Below are positions 31,822 through 38,692 of a DNA stretch of 47,023 bases, in pieces (within the stretch, counting starts at the first letter, position 1; every line of letters starts with the position of its first letter). The notes beneath the pieces were generated by a model. It was not told the DNA's origin and ran no database searches. It saw nothing but the letters and a program-made list of their open reading frames with translations. The stretch covers positions 1 through 47,023 of the forward strand of contig DAHXLX010000019.1 of NCBI GenBank assembly GCA_027365775.1, in the 5' to 3' direction. Source of the DNA: Candidatus Saccharimonadota bacterium (GTDB taxonomy: Bacteria; Patescibacteriota; Saccharimonadia; Saccharimonadales; UBA4665). The translations under genes and the position numbers were made by a program.

Positions 31822-32853
31822 TTAGTCGTTAAGCATGCGTTTGAACCGCTCAACCAACTCCACCGGTTCCGGATCTATCTCGCCGGCAATCGCCGTGTAC
31901 AGACTTACAAAGTCTCCTAGCAACACGCTATACAATAACTGTTCCAGTATCCCATTGCCTTTCGCCTGGACCACTACCGGCGACGGTCGCCTGCCGCTCA
32001 GCAAGCGCTCGCTCAAGTCAAACCGCTTCTGCACTCTCGGATGCTCCAGATCGGATCTAAGATCAATAACGCAATAAGGTTTATCGACCGGCTGTTGGCT
32101 CCAGCCTATAAACTCATTGTGATTAAATTCCGGGTATGTACCCGTCCAGGCCACGTGCTTGCCGTTTTCATTGAAACTAATCTTCCATTTGTAAGCCGCC
32201 GGCGACAGTTTGGGTCCGGCATAGATGACCACCGATTTACCGATGCACTCCAAAGCAATCTGTTTGGCAAAGTTTTCTTTAATCGGCTTTAGCGGGCTCC
32301 ATGCTTCAACTTGACTATTAAGGAAAGCCGCGGTTTTTTCCAGTTGTGATATGGTGTCCATCTGAATCAATACGCCAGCGTGGGCAGTAATTTCAACTAA
32401 CGCCCTTAGATTATAGAAAACCGCGTATCGTGGTTGTTTGGCCTTGGGCAGAATAACCGTAGGATAGGCTTTATCGTTAGCCAGCTCTAACAGCTTGCCG
32501 CCACCGGTAATTACTACAATTTGCGCACCGCGGTCCTCGGCTTGCTGCAACGCAGTCAGCGTCTCTTCGGTGTTGCCAGAATAGCTAGCTAATATACACA
32601 GCGTATGTCTGCCCACGTAACCCGGCAGATCGTAGCCTCTAACAACTTCAAAGGGTATTGTGTAGCCGGGCCAGGTCAGGCTTAAACTCGCAGCCAGTGC
32701 CGAGCCACCCATAGCCGCGTAAACTATATTGTTGATGCCATGAAATTCGCTGTCGAATTTAAATTCGTGAAGTAATTGATTACTTTCCGTCGAAGCAATC
32801 CCGAGTGCGTCGGATCTGTCAATGCGGTGGATAAATGTCATATCGTCGAGCAT
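31822..32853 (-). CDS. SIS-domain phosphoglucose/phosphomannose isomerase-like protein
   Basis: The 343-residue protein matches bifunctional phosphoglucose/phosphomannose isomerases. The first SIS domain has A-M-G-G-S-A (47-52) and S-Y-S-G-N-T-E-E-T-L for the phosphosugar. P-K-A-K-Q-P-R-Y-A follows, and the second SIS domain carries Y-P-E-F-N-H-N-E-F-I-G-W, the segment with catalytic residues. It interconverts glucose-6-P or mannose-6-P and fructose-6-P in the family. AAAGGAG lies 4 bp before the ATG. It is upstream of the DUF1361 gene and divergent from the 156-residue lineage-specific gene. Confidence 0.9.
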   Translation of the reverse strand: MLDDMTFIHRIDRSDALGIASTESNQLLHEFKFDSEFHGINNIVYAAMGGSALAASLSLTWPGYTIPFEVVRGYDLPGYVGRHTLCILASYSGNTEETLTALQQAEDRGAQIVVITGGGKLLELANDKAYPTVILPKAKQPRYAVFYNLRALVEITAHAGVLIQMDTISQLEKTAAFLNSQVEAWSPLKPIKENFAKQIALECIGKSVVIYAGPKLSPAAYKWKISFNENGKHVAWTGTYPEFNHNEFIGWSQQPVDKPYCVIDLRSDLEHPRVQKRFDLSERLLSGRRPSPVVVQAKGNGILEQLLYSVLLGDFVSLYTAIAGEIDPEPVELVERFKRMLND

Positions 32854-32863
32854 GATGCTCCTT

Positions 32864-32892
32864 TTGTTTTGTTTGAATCTGTATTATATTAT
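32864..32892 (+). promoter_or_regulatory. Candidate promoter TTGTTT-17-TATTAT
   Basis: TTGTTT (32864-32869) and TATTAT (32887-32892) are 17 bp apart, upstream of the gene starting at 32933. Its leader of about 34 nt includes the G-rich ribosome-binding site AGGGGGA. Confidence 0.45.
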
Positions 32893-32932
32893 AACCTAAA
32901 GCAGTATATTACATATGTTAGGGGGACAACTA

Positions 32933-33403
32933 ATGTTTGGGCAACAAAATGATCAACAAACTCTAAATCAGGCCGCAGCCAACCAGCCGCAAGCAGACTG
33001 GACACCTCCCCCGGCACTAGCTGACGGACAAGACGAATTAACCGCCAACACATTATCGAGCGACGACAGTAATCAGCAACAATCGAGCCAGAGCGACAAT
33101 CCTGATCCTGACGATGTCCACCAATCAACCGTAAGTGCCCCGATAGCCGACAACAATGATTTGTTGGATATTAAACAACAGGCATTACACCAGCTTTCGC
33201 CTATCGTAACCCATTTGGATCAATCTCCGGAGGATAAATTCCAGACATTGATGATGATGATTCAGGCCAGCGATAATCAGTCCTTGCTCAAACAAGCTTA
33301 TGAAGCAGCTCAACAAATTACTGACGAAAAACAAAAAGCTCAGGCACTGCTAGACATTGTCAACGAAGTAAACTATTTTACCCACCAGGGACAACAAGAA
33401 TAG
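32933..33403 (+). CDS. Lineage-restricted soluble protein with Gln-rich N-terminus
   Basis: The 156-residue protein has a polar, Gln/Asp/Ser-rich disordered half (about 1-85). A well-formed helical domain (about 90-150) contains D-I-K-Q-Q-A-L-H-Q-L-S-P-I-V, M-M-M-I-Q-A-S-D-N and Y-E-A-A-Q-Q-I-T-D-E-K-Q-K-A. The style matches conserved hypothetical proteins of Saccharibacteria, from recollection and not from a search. The start at 32933 is preferred to the ATG at 32915 because AGGGGGA precedes it at 7 bp. It shares a bidirectional terminator with groEL. The function is unknown. Confidence 0.75.
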   Translation: MFGQQNDQQTLNQAAANQPQADWTPPPALADGQDELTANTLSSDDSNQQQSSQSDNPDPDDVHQSTVSAPIADNNDLLDIKQQALHQLSPIVTHLDQSPEDKFQTLMMMIQASDNQSLLKQAYEAAQQITDEKQKAQALLDIVNEVNYFTHQGQQE

Positions 33404-33423
33404 CCCTGGAGCAAACAAAAACT

Positions 33424-33453
33424 AACAGGGGCCCTTAAAGAGGCCCCTGTTTT
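33424..33453. terminator. Bidirectional rho-independent terminator
   Basis: AACAGGGGCC (33424-33433) pairs with GGCCCCTGTT (33442-33451) around an 8-nt loop, giving a 10-bp GC-rich stem. It is followed by TT on the plus strand (part of TTTTATT). On the minus strand AGTTTTTGTTT follows the stem. It separates the convergent 156-residue gene and groEL and is the only clear intrinsic terminator in the window. Confidence 0.92.
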
Positions 33454-33470
33454 ATTAAACTATCGGGGTA

Positions 33471-35114
33471 TTACATCATCCCCATGCCGCCCATGTCCGG
33501 TGCCGGAGCCGAGCTCTTCGGTTCCGGAATATCGACAACTAAAGCGCCCATGGTCATCGCCGTACCGGCGATACTGGTGGCGTTCTGTAGAACTTCTTTA
33601 GTCACTCGCGCCGGATCAACAATTCCCTTAGCTTTAAGGTCAACTATGCCATCCGGCTTGTTAACGTCTATACCTTGACCAGCCTTGCTGGTTTTAACTT
33701 TAGGTAACCATTCATCGGCATTAAGTCCCGAATTAGTAAGCAGGATCCGGAACGGTTGCTCAAGGCTGCGTAGCAGAATTTGTTTGCCCGCATTAAGTGA
33801 GTCATCGTTAGCATCACTAGTGATCGCCGACTGCAGATTAATTAGCGTAACGCCGCCGCCCGGTACGATACCGTCACCCAAAGCTGCTTTCACCGCCGCC
33901 ACAGCGTCATCGACGCGGAATTTCTTCTCCTCGATTTCGGTTTCGGTAGCACCACCGACTTTAATAACTGCGACTTTGCCGCTTAAAGCCGCCCGCCGTT
34001 TCTCCAGATTCTCTTTGTCGTATTCACTAGTGGACTGGGCGATCTGAGCGTTTATCTGCTTGATCCGGGCACTCACCTCCGCCTGATTGCCGTTGCCTTC
34101 AATGATCGTCGTATCGTCTTTGCTGACGATAACTTTACGGGCCGTACCGACAACGTCCAGATCCACGTTCTCGAACGTCATGCCCCGGTCCTCAGTGATA
34201 ACCTCACCGCCGGTTAGAATGGCAATATCATTGAGAATGTCTTTGCGACGGTCACCAAAGGCCGGTGCTTTCACGGCTACCGTATTGAACACGCCTTTAA
34301 GCCGGTTAAGGACTAATGTGCCGAGCGCTTCTCCCTCAACATCGTCGGCAATTAAAACCATATCTTTTTTACCCGATTGGGCTAACTTTTCGAGTAACGG
34401 CAGGAACTCCTGGATGGAGCTGACTTTCTTATCGGTAATAACAATCGCCGGTTTATCATATACCGCTTCCATTCGGGTGGTATCGGTTACCATGTATGCA
34501 CTGACAAAACCACGGTCAAAGGTGAAGCCCTCAACTACTTCTTTTTCCAAAGATAAGCCTTGGCCTTCTTCGACAGTCACTACCCCGTCTTTGCCGACCG
34601 CTTCCATAACATCGGCGATAAGCGCACCAATTTCATTGTCGCCGGCCGAGATCGTCGCCACTTCCGCCACGCGGCTTTTCTTGCCGGCAATGTCTTCGGA
34701 CATCGTACTCAGCTTAGCCAGAACCGCCTGTGCGGCCTCTTCCAGGCCTTTTCTCAACAGCATTGGATTGTGGCCGGCGGCGATCAGCTTATTAGCTTCG
34801 TTCAAAATATGGTAAGTCAATACCGTTACGGTTGTAGTGCCGTCACCGGCAACATCATTCATTTTATTTGCCGCCTGTTTAATCAGCTCAGCACCGACTT
34901 TTTGACCTAGAGTCTCGTCGTCACTATCCGGTAACTCGACGGCTTTTGCCACAGCCACACCATCGTGGGTGACTGTCGGGTTGCCATAAGACTTGTCGAT
35001 TACCACGTTTCTACCGCGCGGTCCCATGGTAGTCTTAACGGCGTTATAAAGGATTTCGGCTCCGGCCAACACCCTCCGGCGCGCATCATCGTCATAAAAT
35101 ACTTTTTTTGCCAT
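33471..35114 (-). CDS. groL: Chaperonin GroEL
   Basis: The 547-residue group I chaperonin has M-G-P-R-G-R-N-V-V-I-D near residue 30 and the ATP site D-G-V-A-V-A-K with D-G-T-T-T-V-T-V-L. The G-x-G-I-V-P-G-G-G-V segment is present, and the usual Gly-Met-rich C-terminus is M-G-G-M-G-M-M. It forms the double-ring folding chamber with GroES. It follows groES by 10 bp and ends at the bidirectional terminator. Regulation is by the CIRCE operators upstream of groES. Confidence 0.98.
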   Translation of the reverse strand: MAKKVFYDDDARRRVLAGAEILYNAVKTTMGPRGRNVVIDKSYGNPTVTHDGVAVAKAVELPDSDDETLGQKVGAELIKQAANKMNDVAGDGTTTVTVLTYHILNEANKLIAAGHNPMLLRKGLEEAAQAVLAKLSTMSEDIAGKKSRVAEVATISAGDNEIGALIADVMEAVGKDGVVTVEEGQGLSLEKEVVEGFTFDRGFVSAYMVTDTTRMEAVYDKPAIVITDKKVSSIQEFLPLLEKLAQSGKKDMVLIADDVEGEALGTLVLNRLKGVFNTVAVKAPAFGDRRKDILNDIAILTGGEVITEDRGMTFENVDLDVVGTARKVIVSKDDTTIIEGNGNQAEVSARIKQINAQIAQSTSEYDKENLEKRRAALSGKVAVIKVGGATETEIEEKKFRVDDAVAAVKAALGDGIVPGGGVTLINLQSAITSDANDDSLNAGKQILLRSLEQPFRILLTNSGLNADEWLPKVKTSKAGQGIDVNKPDGIVDLKAKGIVDPARVTKEVLQNATSIAGTAMTMGALVVDIPEPKSSAPAPDMGGMGMM

Positions 35115-35124
35115 TACTATTCTC

Positions 35125-35391
35125 CTATTTAACGGTCGCTAATATATCTTCTTCTTTAACTAGTATGTATTCTTCATTGTCCACTTTGACGTCGGTGGTA
35201 CTATAGCTCTTGTAGACTATCCGGTCGCCATTCTTGACTTGCTTGACGTCTTTGCCTATGGCTACGACTTTTGCGGTTTTGGGTTTTTCGGCGGCATTAT
35301 CCGGAAGATAAAGCCCACTGGCCGTTTTATTGGCGACTTCGTCGGCCTGCGCGACTACATATTCTCCAAGCGGCTGCAAAGGTACGCTCAT
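35125..35391 (-). CDS. groS: Co-chaperonin GroES
   Basis: The 88-residue protein is a compact GroES: P-L-G-E-Y-V-V-A-Q near the start, and the mobile loop A-N-K-T-A-S-G-L-Y-L-P-D-N-A. Then come V-V-A-I-G-K-D-V and G-D-R-I-V-Y-K-S-Y, ending I-L-V-K-E-E-D-I-L-A. It caps the GroEL chamber. A very strong AAGGAGG ribosome-binding site precedes it. The promoter and two CIRCE elements lie 40-110 bp upstream. Confidence 0.97.
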   Translation of the reverse strand: MSVPLQPLGEYVVAQADEVANKTASGLYLPDNAAEKPKTAKVVAIGKDVKQVKNGDRIVYKSYSTTDVKVDNEEYILVKEEDILATVK

Positions 35392-35430
35392 AATAATTAA
35401 GCTCCTCCTTAAAAGCTATAATTTCTTTTG

Positions 35431-35457
35431 TTAGCACTACAACTATGTGAGTGCCAA
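35431..35457 (-). promoter_or_regulatory. CIRCE operator 1 (HrcA site), in the groES leader
   Basis: TTAGCACTA-N9-GAGTGCCAA matches the CIRCE consensus TTAGCACTC-N9-GAGTGCTAA with two mismatches. It lies downstream of the -10 box, in the transcribed leader, the usual place for HrcA repression. hrcA itself is not in the window. Confidence 0.88.
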
Positions 35458-35460
35458 CTA

Positions 35461-35487
35461 TCAGCACTCACTATAATTGACTGCTAA
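35461..35487 (-). promoter_or_regulatory. CIRCE operator 2, overlapping the groES promoter
   Basis: TCAGCACTC-N9-GACTGCTAA matches CIRCE with two mismatches, one in each arm. Its 9-bp spacer contains the -10 box. It is 3 bp from operator 1, centre to centre 30 bp, about three helical turns, so two HrcA dimers could bind the same face. Confidence 0.85.
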
Positions 35488-35499
35488 AAAAAATGTCAA
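35470..35499 (-). promoter_or_regulatory. groES-groEL promoter (TTGACA-18-TATAGT)
   Basis: On the minus strand the perfect -35 TTGACA (35494-35499) and TATAGT (35470-35475) are 18 bp apart, with a T-tract in the spacer. The -10 box lies inside CIRCE operator 2, so HrcA binding would block RNA polymerase. Confidence 0.8.
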
Positions 35500-35717
35500 G
35501 AGTCAGCCCACTATTTAGATCCGCTTTCAGGTAATCGCTACCTAAACTGATGCCTGCAGCCAAGCATTTGCCTCGGTGCCGGCTCAATTTTCTACTACAT
35601 CAGATCGAAAGTTAAAGCTAATAATAAAGCCGTCTCGGTTATTTATGTAGCTATTTATAATTTTCAGCGTCAAAATACCAGTTCGCCCGACAACTATCTG
35701 TTACGTTAAACGGTTGA
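35500..35717. other. 218-bp gap without a recognised feature
   Basis: Between the groES promoter and the next small frame no coding sequence, tRNA or strong hairpin is visible. The base composition is ordinary. It may contain the 3' region of the small minus-strand gene at 35718. Confidence 0.5.
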
Positions 35718-35915
35718 TCACCGGGCTTTTGGCTGTTCTTCCGGTCTTGACGGCTGTAAATTATCCAGGTATTCGATTAACTGAAAAGTGTTGATCAACC
35801 TGATCAATTCTTCTCGCCGACCGTTCAAAATGGCCATCTGTCCTATATTCATAAACAGCTCATTTGGATTTACATCCGACATTTCCGGCGATACAGACGG
35901 TAAAGCCGCCTGCAA
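35718..35915 (-). CDS. Possible small protein, start uncertain
   Basis: This is an open frame of at least 65 residues whose only upstream initiator in frame is TTG at 35915. The frame stays open further upstream for about 26 more codons without any ATG, GTG or TTG, up to a TAA at about 35991. Those codons also look protein-like (R-Q-R-Q-E-Q-L-V-R-F-V-Q-S-E-Y). The encoded end R-R-E-E-L-I-R-L-I-N-T-F-Q-L-I-E-Y-L is helical and charged. Either the start codon is unusual, or the gene is a 5'-truncated or frameshifted remnant. No family was recognised. Confidence 0.35.
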   Translation of the reverse strand: MQAALPSVSPEMSDVNPNELFMNIGQMAILNGRREELIRLINTFQLIEYLDNLQPSRPEEQPKAR

Positions 35916-36042
35916 AGTGTTGATGTTTTCGTATTCCGACTGTACAAATCTGACGAGCTGTTCCTGCCGTTGGCGGGCTCGTGGTGCTTAAAGAACTTAG
36001 CCAGGTTACCTTTCACGGTTAGAGATTACCATCATATTGGTG

Positions 36043-36072
36043 TTGTGTAAACATTATTATACTTGATATAAT
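36043..36072 (+). promoter_or_regulatory. Promoter of the PRTase-NADAR module (TTGTGT-18-TATAAT)
   Basis: TTGTGT (36043-36048) and a perfect TATAAT (36067-36072) are 18 bp apart. The leader to the ATG at 36115 is about 35 nt, one of the longer ones here, and lacks a clear Shine-Dalgarno sequence. Confidence 0.65.
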
Positions 36073-36114
36073 CCAGCTCGAAGATTCGCTTTTCATCAAA
36101 TTTATGACCTAGTT

Positions 36115-37239
36115 ATGAAGAGTTTTAGCATTGACCTATTGGCCACTAATCCGGAACAGTCCCGGCCAGTCAGAAACGACAGCCTTAGCCTGCAAGATAC
36201 CTACAGCGCCTACTGCCGCACTGCTGAAGATATGTATATAGCTTCAGCAATTGGAAACGCGGTGTTAATGAGATTGGTAGAAAAGTCAGCTAAACTGCCT
36301 CAATCATCGGCTCAACCTAAAGGCGAATTATTAACCGAACAAAAAAGTATCGAATTGTCGCCGCGATTTATAGACCAAACCATGGATGATAGTCGCCAAT
36401 CAGATTTTTACTATCTTAAACGCCATAAACGTGTTAAAGGCCCGATGACCGAACAGCAGGGACTGCGCGGACTTGACGGCTTCCTCGAATTATTTAAGCG
36501 GGCGGCAGGCAATGGCAACATAGCCAACCAGGATCCTTCGACGGTCGAGTATCTATTGCAACGAGCCAACAGAATTCAGTCGGATCTGTGCTTTATCGGT
36601 GAGAAGGAATTGTTAACAGCCTCAAAAGCCATAGCCGACTATTGGAGCGCGTATTTGGATGAAGATCCGCGCAATAAATTATGCATTGTAACCAATATCG
36701 GTTCTTTGGCAAGATATACCGGGAACAATAGGATTAAAAGCGATCGTTATCTACAGCATCGTGTAATCCAAGAATTGGGTCCCGATCGCTTAGACCGTTT
36801 TCGTGGCAGAATATCCGATTCAGTCACTAAGTTCAACGGTTCTACGGGCCATTCAAAGATTGTTATGCTAGATGACTGGATGCTTAGCGGTCAACAAATG
36901 AAAGACCAATTTTTAAGCTTAGCCAAAACTGCTAGGTTATTGCAGTACATTGAACAAGGCTGCTTGGAAATTAACTTAGTTGCTGCCGCCTCCAGTCACA
37001 TAAAAAGCGGGCTTAGAATCGATCAGCATTTCGTAGTACCGGTTAAGGCATATTATGCAGCCAAGGACTCCACTGACGTAAAGGGCATATCACACGTGGT
37101 AATTTCCGGTCTGCACAGTTCGGCCAACTATGGTTTCGATTTTGATTTACGAACCATATCGTCAGTCTTGAAAGCCGAGCAACCGGCTATCTCCAGCGTT
37201 CAACGTCGTTATAGTGAACACAGGTTAGCCACGTTATAA
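36115..37239 (+). CDS. Phosphoribosyltransferase-fold protein, first gene of a NADAR-linked module
   Basis: The 374-residue protein has an N-terminal half with no recognised family (about 1-150, mostly helical). The C-terminal half is PRTase-like: F-I-G-E-K-E-L near 160, and K-L-C-I-V-T-N-I-G-S-L-A-R-Y (188-201). The PRPP-loop-like K248-I-V-M-L-D253-D254-W-M-L-S258-G259-Q-Q follows. L-V-A-A-A-S-S-H-I-K-S-G (288-299) comes next. The D-D-x-x-x-S-G form resembles PRTase-like domains found in conflict and NAD-related gene sets rather than salvage enzymes. It is followed 13 bp later by a NADAR gene and is flanked by unrelated housekeeping genes. Substrate and partner are unknown. Confidence 0.65.
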   Translation: MKSFSIDLLATNPEQSRPVRNDSLSLQDTYSAYCRTAEDMYIASAIGNAVLMRLVEKSAKLPQSSAQPKGELLTEQKSIELSPRFIDQTMDDSRQSDFYYLKRHKRVKGPMTEQQGLRGLDGFLELFKRAAGNGNIANQDPSTVEYLLQRANRIQSDLCFIGEKELLTASKAIADYWSAYLDEDPRNKLCIVTNIGSLARYTGNNRIKSDRYLQHRVIQELGPDRLDRFRGRISDSVTKFNGSTGHSKIVMLDDWMLSGQQMKDQFLSLAKTARLLQYIEQGCLEINLVAAASSHIKSGLRIDQHFVVPVKAYYAAKDSTDVKGISHVVISGLHSSANYGFDFDLRTISSVLKAEQPAISSVQRRYSEHRLATL

Positions 37240-37252
37240 TGGAGATGTAGCA

Positions 37253-37735
37253 ATGAGTTTAAATAGCCCAGCCTTCAGAGGAGAACGATACTTCCTAAGT
37301 AATATGTACCCGTTGAAGCAGCCGCTAATCATGGACGATAGTACCAAAATCACAGTCGCCAGCCTAGAGAATGTCTTTCAGGCATTGAAATTCGCCGACA
37401 GCGATATCGCAAACCAAGTTCTCTCCGCGCCTACCGGTTATGCTGCCAAGAGGCTGGCTAGGAATTACCTGGCCGACGGAGCAATTTTGAAAGATCAATG
37501 GAATGACAGAAAAATTGAGATAATGTCCGGTCTGGTAAGAGCTAAATTCAACTCAGATGCTAAACTACAAGAATTATTGCTCGCCACTGATAACGAAGAG
37601 TTGGTTGAATATAATCCATGGCGTGATGACTTCTGGGGAGTACGCGATGATACGGGCGAGGGCCGTAACGAACTAGGTAAAATTCTAATGACCGTGCGCG
37701 AAGAATTACGACGACTAAAACTTATTGATTCATAG
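37253..37735 (+). CDS. NADAR-domain protein (YbiA-like N-glycosidase fold)
   Basis: The 160-residue protein matches NADAR: F14-L-S-N-M-Y-P20, then V-A-S-L-E39-N-V-F-Q-A-L-K-F with the catalytic-region Glu. Next are A-A-K-R-L-A-R, W83-N-D-R-K-I-E-I-M, L-V-R-A-K-F, W128-G-V and R138-N-E-L-G-K-I-L-M-x-V-R. Family members hydrolyse N-glycosidic bonds: YbiA-type proteins clear riboflavin-pathway intermediates, and others remove ADP-ribose from guanine as antitoxins to DarT-like enzymes. GGAG precedes the ATG at 8 bp. The operon partner is a PRTase-fold protein, not a recognisable DarT, so the target is open. Confidence 0.88.
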   Translation: MSLNSPAFRGERYFLSNMYPLKQPLIMDDSTKITVASLENVFQALKFADSDIANQVLSAPTGYAAKRLARNYLADGAILKDQWNDRKIEIMSGLVRAKFNSDAKLQELLLATDNEELVEYNPWRDDFWGVRDDTGEGRNELGKILMTVREELRRLKLIDS

Positions 37736-37834
37736 AACTAACACCGAATAATACAGCTAGTAAAAACTAATTATGGCAATCACGGCCGGTACTTAAACAT
37801 AGTTTTTGGCGTAGTTTGTTAAACTAATAGTTAA

Positions 37835-38692
37835 ATGTCACGACCGATCATAAACCAGACGGTATTGATGTCCGGTGCCGACTTCATTAGTGTCGAGGAA
37901 CTCAATCCATATTCAAAAATTAATATTCAGCCAGACCGTGACGCTGCCATGAATGAGCACGCGAATGTCATTACAGCCTTGGAAACGGCTGGCATTGAGG
38001 TCGTTAAAGTTAATGCTCCCAAAGATTGCCAGGACGGAATATATACCGCTAACTGGGCCTTATGTTGGCGAGGCAAGGTCGTATTGTCTTCCCTGCCCAA
38101 CAAGCGGCGGGCAGAACAACCATACGCCAAACAAGTCCTTAGTGCATTAGGTTATGAAACAATCGAATCACCGTATCATTTCAGCGGCCAGGGTGACGCC
38201 CTACCGTGCGGAGACTATTTGTTTGTCGGCAGCCATTACCGTACCTCGCCGAAAATGCATGATTTTTTGGCTAATGTGTACGATTGCAACGTTATCGGAC
38301 TGGAAACCATACCGGAATTGGATGCTAACGGCAAACCGGTAATCAACGCCGTTACCGGATGGCCGGACAGTTACTTCTATGACTTGGACTTGGCGTTGGC
38401 GGTCATTACTCCGGATCTGATTGCCTGGTGTCCGGACGCCTTTACTGAGGAAAGCCGACACAAGATCGCCTCATTACCCTTACAGAAAATTACCGTTTCC
38501 TTCAAAGAAGCGGAAGAAGGCTTCGCCTGCAACTTAGTATCCACCGGTGAAACAGTAATCATGAGCGACAAGGCGCCGGAGTTAAAAAAAGCTATCGAAG
38601 AACACGGCTTAACAACCATAACGCCACACATTACCGAACTGTCCAAAGGCGGCGGTTACATTCGCTGCTGTAGTCTTACGCTTTGTTCTTAA
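37835..38692 (+). CDS. Guanidine-modifying enzyme superfamily protein (DDAH/arginine deiminase-like)
   Basis: The 285-residue protein follows the five-bladed propeller amidinotransferase family. C65-Q-D67-G-I-Y-T-A-N-W marks the substrate-binding region, and S-G-Q-G-D121-A-L-P-C-G-D-Y-L-F-V-G is the typical G-D loop. The C-terminal G-G-G-Y-I-R-C278-C-S-L-T-L holds the nucleophile Cys. The usual H-L-D-x-A-L segment with the catalytic His reads Y-D183-L-D-L-A-L, so the His appears to be Asp, one base change (CAC to GAC). Activity on dimethylarginine or arginine is therefore doubtful. It overlaps the convergent murE-like gene by 17 bp. Confidence 0.8.
   Translation: MSRPIINQTVLMSGADFISVEELNPYSKINIQPDRDAAMNEHANVITALETAGIEVVKVNAPKDCQDGIYTANWALCWRGKVVLSSLPNKRRAEQPYAKQVLSALGYETIESPYHFSGQGDALPCGDYLFVGSHYRTSPKMHDFLANVYDCNVIGLETIPELDANGKPVINAVTGWPDSYFYDLDLALAVITPDLIAWCPDAFTEESRHKIASLPLQKITVSFKEAEEGFACNLVSTGETVIMSDKAPELKKAIEEHGLTTITPHITELSKGGGYIRCCSLTLCS

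Noticed and set aside
32889-33128. Minus-strand 79-codon frame between the isomerase and groEL
   Set aside because: It overlaps the promoter and disordered half of the plus-strand gene at 32933, which has a ribosome-binding site, promoter and terminator.
33685-34815. Long plus-strand frames opposite groEL (up to 242 codons)
   Set aside because: They are antisense shadows of groEL. They are rich in Ser, Pro and Arg without any motif, and groEL is unambiguous.
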